A model generated the notes under the pieces. The model had not been told where the DNA came from and did no database searches. It saw only the letters and a program-made list of their open reading frames with translations. Shown in pieces: positions 1-8,284 of a stretch of DNA of 64,000 nt; within the stretch, counting starts at the first letter, position 1; the number at the start of each line of letters is the position of its first letter. The DNA lies in contig JACVCH010000018.1 of the NCBI GenBank assembly GCA_016742175.1, positions 1-64,000 on the forward strand, in the 5' to 3' direction. Origin of the DNA: Rhizobiaceae bacterium (lineage in GTDB: Bacteria; Pseudomonadota; Alphaproteobacteria; Rhizobiales; Rhizobiaceae). The position numbers were made by a program, and so were the translations under genes.

Positions 1-38
1 CCATTCACCATTCACCATTCACCATTCACCATTCACCA
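1..38. repeat. Heptanucleotide tandem repeat
   Basis: Five perfect copies of the 7-base unit CCATTCA followed by a partial CCA. The array ends only 12 bases before the start codon of the next gene and abuts its ribosome binding site (AAAGGGAGA). It may extend left of the window. The unit length, 7, is not a multiple of three, so any change in copy number would shift a reading frame crossing it. Confidence 0.9.
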
Positions 39-50
39 AAGGGAGAGCCG

Positions 51-455
51 ATGCTTGGACGCCTCAACCACGTAGCCCTTGCCGTGCCGGATCTGGCCGC
101 AGCGACGGCGCTTTATCGCGACACGCTCGGCGGCAGGGTGTCCGAGCCGCAGGCGCTGCCGGAGCATGGGGTGACGGTGGTGTTCGTCGATGTCGGCAAC
201 ACCAAGATCGAGCTTCTGGAACCATTGGGCGAGGGGTCGAGCATCCAGACCTTTATCGACAGGAACCCGTCCGGCGGCATGCATCATGTCTGCTACGAGG
301 TGGACGACATCCTTGCCGCGCGCGACCGGATGAAGGCGTCGGGTGCGCGGGTGCTCGGCGACGGCGAGCCGAAGATCGGCGCGCATGGCAAGCCGGTCAT
401 CTTCCTGCACCCGAAGGACTTCATGGGCACGCTGGTCGAACTCGAACAGGTCTGA
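51..455 (+). CDS. mce: Methylmalonyl-CoA epimerase
   Basis: A 134-residue single-domain protein of the vicinal oxygen chelate (glyoxalase) superfamily. It interconverts the (2R) and (2S) forms of methylmalonyl-CoA, linking propionyl-CoA carboxylase to methylmalonyl-CoA mutase in the cytoplasm. The N-terminal LNHVALAV strand with His7, the GGMHH segment (His78/His79) and Glu130 near the C-terminus match the metal-binding positions of the family, and the length is normal. The start is supported by AGGGAGA 7-8 bases upstream. The next gene, a DUF1467 protein followed by proS, is the usual neighbour order in Hyphomicrobiales. Other VOC enzymes are possible, but the paired HH and the context make this assignment firm. 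Confidence 0.9.
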   Translation: MLGRLNHVALAVPDLAAATALYRDTLGGRVSEPQALPEHGVTVVFVDVGNTKIELLEPLGEGSSIQTFIDRNPSGGMHHVCYEVDDILAARDRMKASGARVLGDGEPKIGAHGKPVIFLHPKDFMGTLVELEQV

Positions 456-555
456 CGGCCGGTCGCGACCAAGCGACACGTTTGCGGACCCGCGCATTTG
501 CGATAGGGCATCGCTCGTCTGCGCGCGATGAGGCGGGTCGACATGAGGACGACAC

Positions 556-822
556 ATGAACTGGGTATCCGCCTTCGCGGTCTACTTCATCATCTGGTGG
601 ACGGTGCTGTTCGCCATGCTGCCGTTCGGCCTGCGCACGCAGGACGAGGAGGGCGACGTGACGCTCGGCACCACGGCGAGCGCGCCGTCGGGCTCGCACA
701 TGCTGAAGGCGGTCATCCGCACGACCATCGTCTCCGCGCTGATCTACGGCGCGTTTTACCTGGCGACTTCGGTTTTCGGCTGGAGCTTCGACGACATTCC
801 GAGGATCGGCCCCGGAACCTGA
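556..822 (+). CDS. DUF1467 family small inner-membrane protein
   Basis: An 88-residue protein with two hydrophobic segments, roughly residues 5-24 and 52-73, joined by a short polar stretch containing LRTQDEEGDV. This pattern, including the PFGLRTQ motif just after the first membrane span, is typical of DUF1467, a family found mainly in alphaproteobacteria and often encoded between mce and proS. No function is established. The start is preceded by GAGGAC at suitable spacing. The 100 bases between mce and this gene show no terminator, so co-transcription with mce is likely. Confidence 0.82.
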   Translation: MNWVSAFAVYFIIWWTVLFAMLPFGLRTQDEEGDVTLGTTASAPSGSHMLKAVIRTTIVSALIYGAFYLATSVFGWSFDDIPRIGPGT

Positions 823-841
823 CCGTTTAATTTCGATGCCC

Positions 842-870
842 AAAAAAAATGCAAGGCACGAGGCCTTGCA
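842..870 (-). terminator. Rho-independent terminator reading on the minus strand
   Basis: On the minus strand an 8-base-pair perfect stem (arms 850-857 and 863-870, core GCAAGGC/GCCTTGC) with a 5-base loop is followed directly by eight T residues (842-849). On the plus strand the hairpin is followed by only AAATTTG, so it is a terminator for leftward transcription. No annotated leftward gene lies between here and proS, which implies an unannotated minus-strand transcript. Confidence 0.75.
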
Positions 871-996
871 AATTTGAACGCGTCCGATCCATTCCAGTTA
901 CAGGCGGCAGCGGGTTTATCGCGCCAGGATCGCATCCTCCCAAGACTTTGACCGCGTTGGAAAGCGCAAAGATATGCTCGCTTTCTCTGTTATGGA
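842..996 (-). ncRNA. Candidate trans-encoded small RNA of about 155 nt
   Basis: Prediction from structure. The minus strand ends in a strong terminator at 870-842. Upstream on the same strand there are two more hairpins: GAAAGCG/CGCTTTC (arms 985-979 and 966-960) and AGGAT-GCG-ATCCT (938-926). A weak promoter-like pair, GTGACA at 1030-1025 and TCTAGT at 1008-1003 with 16 bases between, would start transcription near 996. A CCTCC motif lies near the predicted 5' end and could pair with ribosome binding sites. I do not recognise the Rfam family. The alternative is the terminator of a longer antisense transcript from the proS leader. Confidence 0.42.
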
Positions 997-1058
997 GGCG
1001 AGACTAGACCAATCGTCGCACCAATGTCACCTTAAATCTCGCGTCGTAAGCCTTCATT

Positions 1059-1076
1059 TTGTGCTGCAATGCACAA
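1059..1076. promoter_or_regulatory. 18-base dyad upstream of proS
   Basis: TTGTGCTGCAATGCACAA has perfect 6-base inverted arms (TTGTGC/GCACAA) around TGCAAT. The core GTGCTGCAATGC recurs at 1105-1116, 44 bases downstream, close to four helical turns. The paired arrangement suggests binding by a dimeric regulator. CTGC-N3-GCA resembles the reported PhaR-type site (CTGC-N3-GCAG), but this is only a resemblance and the regulator is unknown. Confidence 0.4.
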
Positions 1077-1219
1077 TTATCCGGCAATCGACGGGCGGCG
1101 GGGCGTGCTGCAATGCGCCGGGTTTTCAAGGGGCCTTGAAATAGCTATGAAGCGCGGGCAATCGCGGCTTCCCGGAGCCGTTTGATTCCGCGCTTCTCTC
1201 TTCTCAATGGACGTCCTTG

Positions 1220-2548
1220 ATGCGTTTGTCGCAATACTTTCTTCCCATCCTGAAGGAAAATCCCCGCGAGGCCGAGATCGTTTCGCACCGGCTGATGCTG
1301 CGTGCCGGCATGATCCGTCAGCAGGGGCAGGGCTCGTTCACCTGGCTGCCGCTCGGCAAGCGCGTTCTCGGCAAGGTCAACCGCATCATCCGCGAGGAGC
1401 AGGACCGGGCCGGCGCGCACGAGATCCTGATGCCGACAATCCAGTCCGCCGAGCTGTGGCGCGAAAGCGGCCGCTACGACGACTACGGCAAGGAGATGCT
1501 GCGCATCAAGGATCGCCAGAACCGCGACCTTCTCTACGGCCCGACCAATGAGGAGATGGTGACTGAGATCTTCCGCTCCTACGTCAAGTCCTACAAGGAT
1601 TTGCCGCTCAACCTCTACCACATCCAGTGGAAATTTCGCGACGAGATGCGCCCGCGCTTCGGCGTCATGCGCAGCAGAGAATTCCTGATGAAGGATGCCT
1701 ATTCGTTCGACATCGACTTCGAAGGCGCGAAGGCGGCGTATAACCGCATGTTCGTTTCCTACCTGCGCACCTTCACGCGCGTTGGCATGAAGGCGATCCC
1801 GATGCGCGCGGACACCGGCCCGATCGGCGGCGACCTGTCGCACGAGTTCATCATTCTTGCCGAGACCGGCGAAAGCCAGGTCTTCTGCGACAAGGCCTAT
1901 CTCGACCTGACCGTGCCCGGCGCCGACACCGATTTCCGCGACGACGCGGCGATGGCCGCGATCGTGCAGGAATGGACGACGCCCTATGCGGCGACCGAGG
2001 AGATGCACGACGAGAGCGCGTGGAGCGCCGTCGGCGATGGCAACAAGCTCGCAGCGCGCGGCATCGAGGTCGGCCACATCTTCCACTTCGGCGAGAAATA
2101 TTCCAAGCCCATGGGCGCCAAGGTGCAGGGACCGGACGGCAAGGAGCACTTCGTCTCGATGGGCTCCTACGGCATCGGCCCGTCGCGCCTCGTCGCCGGC
2201 ATCATCGAGGCGAGCCACGACGAGAACGGCATCATCTGGCCGGAAGCCGTCGCGCCGTTCGACGTCGGCCTGATCAACATGAAATCGGGCGACGCGGCCT
2301 GCGATGCGGCCTGCGACCGGCTCTACGCCGAACTCGGCGCCTCCGGCCGCGACGTGCTCTACGACGATACGGACGGCCGCGCCGGCGGCAAGTTCGCCAC
2401 CGCCGACCTGATCGGCCTGCCTTGGCAGGTGATCGTCGGCCCGCGCGGCGTCGCCGCCAACGAGGCCGAGATCAAGAACCGCAAGACCGGCGAGCGCCGC
2501 ACCGTGTCCCTCGATGCGGTCGTGCGCGAACTGGGAGCAACCGCATGA
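1220..2548 (+). CDS. proS: Proline--tRNA ligase
   Basis: 442 residues; charges tRNA-Pro with proline using ATP in the cytoplasm. The N-terminus [14 protein letters not shown] and the class II motifs (for example [26 protein letters not shown] at about residues 139-164) identify it. It is the short alphaproteobacterial form lacking the large insertion (editing) domain found in E. coli ProS, so it probably relies on separate trans-editing proteins. The ATG at 1220 is preferred over an in-frame TTG three bases upstream. Its stop overlaps the next start in ATGA (2545-2548), so translation is coupled to the lipoprotein-transport genes, a typical order in this bacterial group. Confidence 0.96.
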   Translation: MRLSQYFLPILKENPREAEIVSHRLMLRAGMIRQQGQGSFTWLPLGKRVLGKVNRIIREEQDRAGAHEILMPTIQSAELWRESGRYDDYGKEMLRIKDRQNRDLLYGPTNEEMVTEIFRSYVKSYKDLPLNLYHIQWKFRDEMRPRFGVMRSREFLMKDAYSFDIDFEGAKAAYNRMFVSYLRTFTRVGMKAIPMRADTGPIGGDLSHEFIILAETGESQVFCDKAYLDLTVPGADTDFRDDAAMAAIVQEWTTPYAATEEMHDESAWSAVGDGNKLAARGIEVGHIFHFGEKYSKPMGAKVQGPDGKEHFVSMGSYGIGPSRLVAGIIEASHDENGIIWPEAVAPFDVGLINMKSGDAACDAACDRLYAELGASGRDVLYDDTDGRAGGKFATADLIGLPWQVIVGPRGVAANEAEIKNRKTGERRTVSLDAVVRELGATA

Positions 2549-3825
2549 GCGAAGCGGTGTCGAAGAAGGGCGCCGGGCCGTTTTCGGCCTTCGAGCGCAT
2601 GGTCGCGTGGCGCTACCTGCGCTCCAAGCGCAAGGAGACGGTGATTTCGGTCATCTCGATGATCTCCTTCATCGGCATCATGCTGGGCGTGGCGACGCTG
2701 ATCATCGTCATGGCGGTGATGAACGGCTTCCGCGCCGAACTGCTCGACCGCATTCTCGGCATCAACGGCCATCTCGTCGTCCAGCCGATCGAGACCGGGC
2801 TCGACGACTATGAGGAAATCGCCGCGCGCTTCAACGGCATTGCCGGCGTGCGCTATGCGATCCCGCATGTCGACGGGCAGGTGCTCGCTTCCGGCCGCCG
2901 GACGGCGGGAACGGGTGCGCTGATCCGCGGCGTTCGCGCCGAGGATCTCGCCAAGATGGAGAGCGTTTCGGGCAACATCCAGCAGGGCTCGCTCGAAGGC
3001 TTTGCTGGCGACCAGGGCGTCGCGATCGGCAGCCGCATGGCTGAGGCGCTGGGGATCACGGTCGGCGATCCGATCACCTTCGCCTCCGCCGACGGCGACG
3101 TGACGCCGTTCGGCACCACGCCGCGGGTCAAGTCCTATCCGGTGATCGCGATCTTCCAGCTCGGCATGTCCGAATATGACGCTTCGGTCGTGTTCATGCC
3201 GATCGAGGAAGCGCAGCTCTTCTTCAATTCGGACGGCGTCGCGCAGTCGATCGAAATCTTCGTCGAGAACCCGGACGCGGTCGACCAGTTGCGGCCCGCC
3301 ATCGAGGACGCGGCGATGCGGCCGGTCTTCCTGACCGACTGGCGCCAGCGCAACCAGACCTTCTTCTCGGCCCTGCAGGTCGAGCGCAACGTGATGTTCA
3401 TGATCCTGACCCTGATCGTGCTCGTTGCCGCGCTCAACATCATCTCCGGCCTCTTCATGCTGGTGAAGGACAAGGGCCGCGACATCGCGATCCTGCGCAC
3501 CATGGGCGCGACGAGCGGATCGGTGATGCGCATCTTCTTCATGACGGGCGCGGCGATCGGCGTCGTCGGTACGATCGCCGGCGTCATTCTCGGCGTCGTC
3601 GTCTGCCTCAACGTGGAATCCATCCGCCAGTTCTTCTCCTGGCTGTCGGGAACGACGATCTTCAATCCCGAACTCTATTTCCTGAGCCAGTTGCCGGCGC
3701 GCATGGACATTGCCGAGACGATTTCCGTCGTCCTGATGGCGCTGACACTGTCGTTCCTGGCGACGCTCTTTCCGGCATGGCGGGCCGCCAAGCTCGATCC
3801 CGTCGACGCGCTGAGGTACGAATGA
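2545..3825 (+). CDS. lolC: Lipoprotein-releasing ABC transporter permease (LolC/LolE/LolF type)
   Basis: 426 residues; inner-membrane subunit that extracts mature lipoproteins from the cytoplasmic membrane and hands them to LolA. It has one N-terminal membrane span (about 40-62, [23 protein letters not shown]), a large periplasmic MacB-like domain, then three spans in the C-terminal 150 residues, with the FtsX-fold signature [21 protein letters not shown] and the ending [19 protein letters not shown]. Only one permease gene is present next to lolD, so the working transporter is probably a homodimer (LolF-like) rather than a LolC-LolE heterodimer; that is inference. It overlaps proS by ATGA and lolD by ATGA. 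Confidence 0.92.
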   Translation: MSEAVSKKGAGPFSAFERMVAWRYLRSKRKETVISVISMISFIGIMLGVATLIIVMAVMNGFRAELLDRILGINGHLVVQPIETGLDDYEEIAARFNGIAGVRYAIPHVDGQVLASGRRTAGTGALIRGVRAEDLAKMESVSGNIQQGSLEGFAGDQGVAIGSRMAEALGITVGDPITFASADGDVTPFGTTPRVKSYPVIAIFQLGMSEYDASVVFMPIEEAQLFFNSDGVAQSIEIFVENPDAVDQLRPAIEDAAMRPVFLTDWRQRNQTFFSALQVERNVMFMILTLIVLVAALNIISGLFMLVKDKGRDIAILRTMGATSGSVMRIFFMTGAAIGVVGTIAGVILGVVVCLNVESIRQFFSWLSGTTIFNPELYFLSQLPARMDIAETISVVLMALTLSFLATLFPAWRAAKLDPVDALRYE

Positions 3826-4514
3826 TGGCGGCGAAGACCGTATTGCAGCTCAAGGGCGTCGAGCGCTTCTACGAGGATGCCGCCGGCAAGCTCGTCATCC
3901 TGAAAGGCGCGGACTTCGCCATCGGGCAGGGCGAGATGGTGGCGCTGGTCGCGCCGTCCGGTGCCGGCAAGTCGACGCTTCTCCACACCGCCGGCCTCCT
4001 GGAGCGCCCGAATGGCGGCGAGGTGGTGCTGAACGGCCAGGAATGCGGGCAGATGTCGGATGACGATCGCACGGCGGTGCGCCGCAACGAGATCGGCTTC
4101 GTCTACCAGTTCCACCATCTCCTGCCCGAATTCTCGGCGCTCGAAAACGTCATGATGCCGCAGCTCGTGCGCGGTCTTGCGAACAAGGAAGCGTCCGAGC
4201 GCGCGGCCCAGCTTCTCGACTACATGAAGATCGGCCATCGCGGCACGCACCGGCCGTCCGAGCTTTCGGGCGGCGAGCAGCAGCGCGTCGCGATCGCCCG
4301 CGCGGTCGCCAACGCGCCGCGGCTCCTGCTGGCCGACGAGCCGACCGGCAACCTCGATCCCGCGACCGCAGGCTATGTCTTCGACGCGCTGGAAGCGCTC
4401 GTGCGCCAGTCCGGCCTCTCCGCCCTCATCGCCACGCACAACCACGAACTTGCCGCGCGCATGGACCGGCGCGTGACGCTTGCCGAAGGCAAGGTCGTCG
4501 AAATGGTGGCCTGA
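3822..4514 (+). CDS. lolD: Lipoprotein-releasing system ATP-binding protein
   Basis: 230 residues; the ATPase that powers the adjacent LolC/E-type permease. Walker A is APSGAGKST (about residues 45-53), with Ala at the first position in place of the usual Gly. The Q-loop region [17 protein letters not shown] is diagnostic for LolD/MacB-type ATPases. The signature [14 protein letters not shown], Walker [13 protein letters not shown] and switch His (ATHNHELA) are intact. It starts inside the permease stop (ATGA); a second ATG three bases later is equally possible. No terminator is evident after the gene. Confidence 0.95.
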   Translation: MMAAKTVLQLKGVERFYEDAAGKLVILKGADFAIGQGEMVALVAPSGAGKSTLLHTAGLLERPNGGEVVLNGQECGQMSDDDRTAVRRNEIGFVYQFHHLLPEFSALENVMMPQLVRGLANKEASERAAQLLDYMKIGHRGTHRPSELSGGEQQRVAIARAVANAPRLLLADEPTGNLDPATAGYVFDALEALVRQSGLSALIATHNHELAARMDRRVTLAEGKVVEMVA

Positions 4515-4617
4515 GCGCCTGCTCGCAAAAAGTGTATCTGGGCGGGGAACGATCCGCGGCGCACCGGGTTTGTCCTTCGTAGGGACGGCGCCTCGGCGCC
4601 ACGCGGGACATAAGAAA

Positions 4618-4761
4618 ATGGCAGGCAGGTTTTTATCCACCGCGCTGATCGGCGCGATCGTGGCTGGATCGTTTTACTTCTTCGGCGATGTGCAGGCGGA
4701 CCCGCAGGCAAGGCTTGCCCTGATCAGTCCGCCGGTTTCCGACGCCTCCGCACAGAACTGA
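4618..4761 (+). CDS. Small membrane-anchored hypothetical protein (47 aa)
   Basis: A 47-residue open frame beginning MAGRFLSTALIGAIVAGSFYFFGD, with one hydrophobic segment at about residues 5-22 preceded by an Arg, followed by a short polar tail ending SDASAQN. It could be a signal-anchored periplasmic or inner-membrane peptide. The ribosome binding site is weak (only CGGGA about 12 bases upstream), so the start is uncertain; the frame stays open further upstream without a better start. It lies 103 bases after lolD, and its stop is one base from the end of the convergent isomerase gene. No homologue is recognised. Confidence 0.42.
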   Translation: MAGRFLSTALIGAIVAGSFYFFGDVQADPQARLALISPPVSDASAQN

Positions 4762-4762
4762 T

Positions 4763-5416
4763 CTATTCGGCGTCCGGCTGTTTGGCAGGGGCTGCGTCTG
4801 CGAAGGCGGGCAGCTCCATGCAGGCATCGCGGATACGAGCGATCGTCGGATAGGGCGTCATGTCGACGTTGAAGCGGGCGTTGTTGGCAACCTGCGCGAC
4901 GAGGCAGATGTCGGCGAGGCCCGGCGCGTCGCCATGGCAGAAGCGACCCGTTTGCGCGCTCTTCGCAAGCATCGCTTCGAGCGGCGCGAAGGTTTCGTTG
5001 ACCCAGTGCCGGAACCAGTCCGCGACGCCGGCATCATCGGCGCCGTAGCGCGAGCGCAGCGCGTTGAGAACGCGCAGATTGTTCACCGGATGGATCTCGC
5101 AGGCGATCATCTGCGCAAGCGCGCGCACCCTGGCGCGGCCGGCGGGATCGGCGGGCAGCAGTGGCGGCTCGGGGATCACCTCGTCGAGGAATTCGCAGAT
5201 GGCCAGCGATTGCGTCACGATCGTCCCATCGGACCAGACAAGCGCCGGGACGAGCCCCTGTGGGTTCACCGAGAGGAAAGCGGGGTCGCGATGTTCCCCA
5301 TGGCGAAGGTGGTGCGCGACATAGTCGTAGTCGACGCCCTTGAGGTTCAGCGTGATACGAGCCCGGTAGGAGGTCGAGGAGCGGAAGTAGTTGTGCAGGA
5401 CGACGCGATTGCTCAT
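4763..5416 (-). CDS. maiA: Zeta-class GST / maleylacetoacetate isomerase
   Basis: 217 residues with a glutathione S-transferase fold. The N-terminal motif RSSTSYRARITLNLKG carries the SSxSxRxR active-site signature of zeta-class enzymes, which isomerise maleylacetoacetate (or maleylpyruvate) using glutathione. NPQGLVPAL and TQSLAICEFLDE form the glutathione-binding half; the C-terminal helical half contains GDAPGLADICLVAQV. The start overlaps the stop of the upstream marR gene (ATGA), so the two are translationally coupled. It is the last gene of the operon deoC - aldehyde dehydrogenase - marR - maiA. No homogentisate dioxygenase or true fumarylacetoacetase is nearby, so the physiological substrate, maleylacetoacetate or maleylpyruvate, is open. 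Confidence 0.85.
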   Translation of the reverse strand: MSNRVVLHNYFRSSTSYRARITLNLKGVDYDYVAHHLRHGEHRDPAFLSVNPQGLVPALVWSDGTIVTQSLAICEFLDEVIPEPPLLPADPAGRARVRALAQMIACEIHPVNNLRVLNALRSRYGADDAGVADWFRHWVNETFAPLEAMLAKSAQTGRFCHGDAPGLADICLVAQVANNARFNVDMTPYPTIARIRDACMELPAFADAAPAKQPDAE

Positions 5417-5907
5417 GCCCCGTCCTTCATCGCCGCCAGTTCGTTCAGCATGTCGATGAGGTGTTCCGTCTTTTCGCGGCCGTAGCGGGCCTCGAGGACG
5501 GAATAGATCGCGACGCTTTGCGGCGTGACCGCGCGGATCAGGTCGAACCCGGCATCGTTGAGGCTGAGGAGCGAGCGGCGCGCGTCCGCATGGTCGCGCT
5601 CGCGGCGGATGATGCCGCGTTCCTCGAGCGACTTGATGATGCGTGTGAGACTGGGCGCGAGCACGCAGGCGCGCTCCGCCACCTCGGTCGCGTCGAGCGG
5701 GCTCGTCTCGCCGAGGATGCGGATGACGCGCCATTGCTGCTCGGTCAGGTCGTGCACGGCAAGGAGCGGGCGAAAGCGCACCATCACGGCTTCGCGCGCA
5801 CGCAGAAGCGAAAGCGGCAGCGAACGCGACGTGTCGCGCGGCAGGAGCGTGTCTTCCAGAACGCCGTTCGGTTCGCCCATCGCTCGTCCACCCATTCTAG
5901 TCGCCAT
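5413..5907 (-). CDS. MarR-family regulator, HpaR-like
   Basis: Up to 164 residues with a winged-helix MarR domain. The segment [39 protein letters not shown] is characteristic of HpaR, the repressor of homoprotocatechuate degradation; the recognition helix region is ATEVAERACVLAPSLTRIIKSLEERGIIRRERDHADARR. Three in-frame ATGs (5907, 5895, 5880) are possible: the first overlaps the preceding aldehyde dehydrogenase gene by 11 bases and none has a strong ribosome binding site, so the true start may be 5880. The stop overlaps the maiA start. It probably senses an aromatic or carboxylate intermediate of its own operon; no cognate operator could be assigned with confidence. Confidence 0.85.
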   Translation of the reverse strand: MATRMGGRAMGEPNGVLEDTLLPRDTSRSLPLSLLRAREAVMVRFRPLLAVHDLTEQQWRVIRILGETSPLDATEVAERACVLAPSLTRIIKSLEERGIIRRERDHADARRSLLSLNDAGFDLIRAVTPQSVAIYSVLEARYGREKTEHLIDMLNELAAMKDGA

Positions 5908-8260
5908 ACGGTACCCAGACGTTCTTGACCTCGATCGCCCGGGGCAGGAGGAGATCGTGCGGCTGCGCGGTCCAGTCGACCGCCTTGCCGTTCGACGTCC
6001 AGACCCGCTTCAGATTGCCGACGGATTCGGCCTCGACTGTCAGGCAGGTGTCCTTGTCGGCGACGACCCAAAGCCCGTCGACGTCGTCGTGCATGGCGAG
6101 AACCTTGGCGAGGTCGCGGGCCGGGCCGGTGACGATGTTGACCGCGCCGGCCGGAAGGTCCGAAGTCTCCATGACCTGGTAGAGATCGGTCGCGACGAGC
6201 GCATGGCGGGCCGACGGCACGGCGACGACGCTGTTGCCCATGGCGAGCGCCGGCGCGATGAGCGAGATCAGGCCGAGGAGCGGTTGGTCGTCGGAGGCAA
6301 CGACGCCGATGACGCCGACCGGCTCGTGTAGCGCGAGCGTCACCGCGCGGGCAGGAGGCTGGTGGACGCGGCCCTCATATTTGTCGGCCAGGCCGGCGAG
6401 CGCGAAGAGGCGTTCGACCGAAAGATCCACTTCGGCACGCGATGCGCGGGCCGATGCGCCGGTGAGGTCCGCGATGCGGGCTGCGAATTCGCCGGCGCGG
6501 GCGTCGAGGTTCTCGGCGAAGAAATAGAGCACCTGCGCGCGGTTGTAGCCGGTGGCTGACGCCCAGCCCTTGGCGGCATGGGCGGCGGAGACGGCGTCGC
6601 GGATGTCCTTGCGGCTGCCGACGCCGACTTCGCCGGCGAGCCGGCCCTTGGCGCCGGTGACGGGCATCGAATAGGCGCCGTCCGGCCGAACCTGCTTGCC
6701 GCCGATATAGAGCTTGGCCGTGCGGTCGATGCCGACGCCATCGGAGGCCGCAGTCGGCTCGACGGCCTTGGCCGGCGCGAGATCGGCGGCGCGGGGCATC
6801 GGCGCGGAGAGATATTCGGCAAGGCCTTCACGTCCGCCCTCGCGGCCGAAGCCGCTTTCGCGGTAGCCGCCGAAGCCGCAGGCCGCGTCGAACATGTTGG
6901 TGCCGTTGATCCAGACCACGCCGGCCTTCAGCTTCGGCGCGGCGTCGAGCGCGAGATTGATGTTCTCGCTCCAGACCGAGGCGGCAAGGCCGTAGCGCGT
7001 GTTGTTGGCGATCGAGACCGCTTCGTCGGTGGTGCGGAAGGTCATCGCGGCGAGGACGGGGCCGAACACCTCCTCCTGCGCCAGGACGTTGGCGGGGGCG
7101 AGATTGGTCGCCAGAACAGGGAGGTGATAGTGGCCCTCGGTCGGGACCGTGCAGTCCGGCTGCCAGCAGATCGCGCCTTCGGACGCGCCCTGCGCGACGA
7201 GCCGGCGCACGCGTTCGAGTTGTGTCCTGTCGACGAGCGGGCCGATATCGGTGTTCTTGTCGAGCGGGTCGCCGAGGCGCAGCTTGCCCATGCGCGCCTT
7301 GACCTTCTCGACGAAGCGCTCGGCGATGCCCTCCTGGACGAGGAGGCGCGAGCCCGCGCAGCAGACCTGGCCCTGGTTGAACCAGATGCCGTCGACGAGG
7401 CCTTCGACGGCGGAATCGAGGTCGGCGTCCTCGAAGACGATGAAGGCGGACTTGCCGCCGAGTTCCAGCGACAGCTTCTTGCCGGTGCCGGCGGTCGCCT
7501 TGCGGATGATCTTGCCGACCTCCGACGAGCCGGTGAAGGCGATCTTGTCGATGTCGGCATGGTCGACGATGGCGGCGCCGACCTCGGGACCGCCCTGGAC
7601 GATGTTGACGACGCCCTTCGGCAGACCGACGCGGGCGCAGATTTCGGCGAAAAGGACGGCGGTGAGCGGCGTGAACTCGGCCGGCTTGAGGACCACCGTG
7701 CAGCCGGCAGCGAGCGCCGGCGCGATCTTCCAGGCGAGCATCAGGAGGGGGAAGTTCCAGGGGATGATCTGGCCCGCGACGCCCGCAGCCTTGTGCCCCG
7801 GAAATTCCTTGTCGAGTGCCTGCGCCCAGCCGGCGTGGTGGATGAAGTGACGGATCGCCAGCGGCACGTCGATGTCGCGGCTTTCGCGGATCGGCTTGCC
7901 GTTGTCGAGCGATTCCAGCACGGAGAAGAGCCGCGCATGGCGCTGCATGGCGCGGCCGATGGCGTAGAGATGGCGCGCGCGCTCATAGCCCGACAGCGCC
8001 TGCCACTTGGGCAGCGCCTTGCGGGCGGCCAAGACGGCGGCGTCGATGTCGGCAGCGCCCGCCTCGCCGAGCGTGGCGAGAAGTTTGCCGGAAGCCGGTT
8101 CACGGCTCTCGAAGGTCTTGCCCGCGGCCGGCTTCTTCCACTCGCCATTGATGAAGAGCGAGGCGGAAAAATCGTGCGCGGCCAGCCAGCGGTCGGCTTC
8201 CGAACGGGATTCGGGGGCGGGGCCATAGTCCATGGCGTCGTAGCGTTCCAGAATGTTCAC
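5897..8260 (-). CDS. Two-domain aldehyde dehydrogenase
   Basis: 787 residues, about 1.6 times a normal aldehyde dehydrogenase. Residues 1-490 form a complete NAD(P)-dependent enzyme: PWNF at 167-170, FTGSSEVG at 242-249, the general base Glu266 in LELGGK, and catalytic Cys300 in NQGQVC. Residues 520-787 are a second, shortened ALDH-like domain that keeps nucleotide-fold parts (PVGVIGVVASDDQPLLGLISLIAPALAMGNSVV) but lacks a catalytic Cys motif. The start is a GTG with GGAA 9 bases upstream; an ATG at codon 10 is an alternative. It lies 24 bases after deoC, and such a pair fits oxidation of acetaldehyde released by the aldolase. This tandem architecture beside deoC is known in Hyphomicrobiales. 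Confidence 0.88.
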   Translation of the reverse strand: MNILERYDAMDYGPAPESRSEADRWLAAHDFSASLFINGEWKKPAAGKTFESREPASGKLLATLGEAGAADIDAAVLAARKALPKWQALSGYERARHLYAIGRAMQRHARLFSVLESLDNGKPIRESRDIDVPLAIRHFIHHAGWAQALDKEFPGHKAAGVAGQIIPWNFPLLMLAWKIAPALAAGCTVVLKPAEFTPLTAVLFAEICARVGLPKGVVNIVQGGPEVGAAIVDHADIDKIAFTGSSEVGKIIRKATAGTGKKLSLELGGKSAFIVFEDADLDSAVEGLVDGIWFNQGQVCCAGSRLLVQEGIAERFVEKVKARMGKLRLGDPLDKNTDIGPLVDRTQLERVRRLVAQGASEGAICWQPDCTVPTEGHYHLPVLATNLAPANVLAQEEVFGPVLAAMTFRTTDEAVSIANNTRYGLAASVWSENINLALDAAPKLKAGVVWINGTNMFDAACGFGGYRESGFGREGGREGLAEYLSAPMPRAADLAPAKAVEPTAASDGVGIDRTAKLYIGGKQVRPDGAYSMPVTGAKGRLAGEVGVGSRKDIRDAVSAAHAAKGWASATGYNRAQVLYFFAENLDARAGEFAARIADLTGASARASRAEVDLSVERLFALAGLADKYEGRVHQPPARAVTLALHEPVGVIGVVASDDQPLLGLISLIAPALAMGNSVVAVPSARHALVATDLYQVMETSDLPAGAVNIVTGPARDLAKVLAMHDDVDGLWVVADKDTCLTVEAESVGNLKRVWTSNGKAVDWTAQPHDLLLPRAIEVKNVWVPYGD

Positions 8261-8284
8261 GTCTGTCGGTTCCGGTTTGGGCCG

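Larger units (their letters stand above)
823..1219. other. 397-base gap before proS
   Basis: No convincing protein gene is present. The left part contains a minus-strand terminator and a predicted small RNA (842-996). The right part contains two copies of GTGCTGCAATGC (1061-1072 and 1105-1116), the first inside an 18-base palindrome. The remainder, 1117-1219, is presumably the proS leader; I see no T-box-like element there. Confidence 0.6.

Noticed and set aside
1-38. CRISPR-like repeat
   Set aside because: Units of 7 bases with no spacers; a microsatellite, not a CRISPR array.
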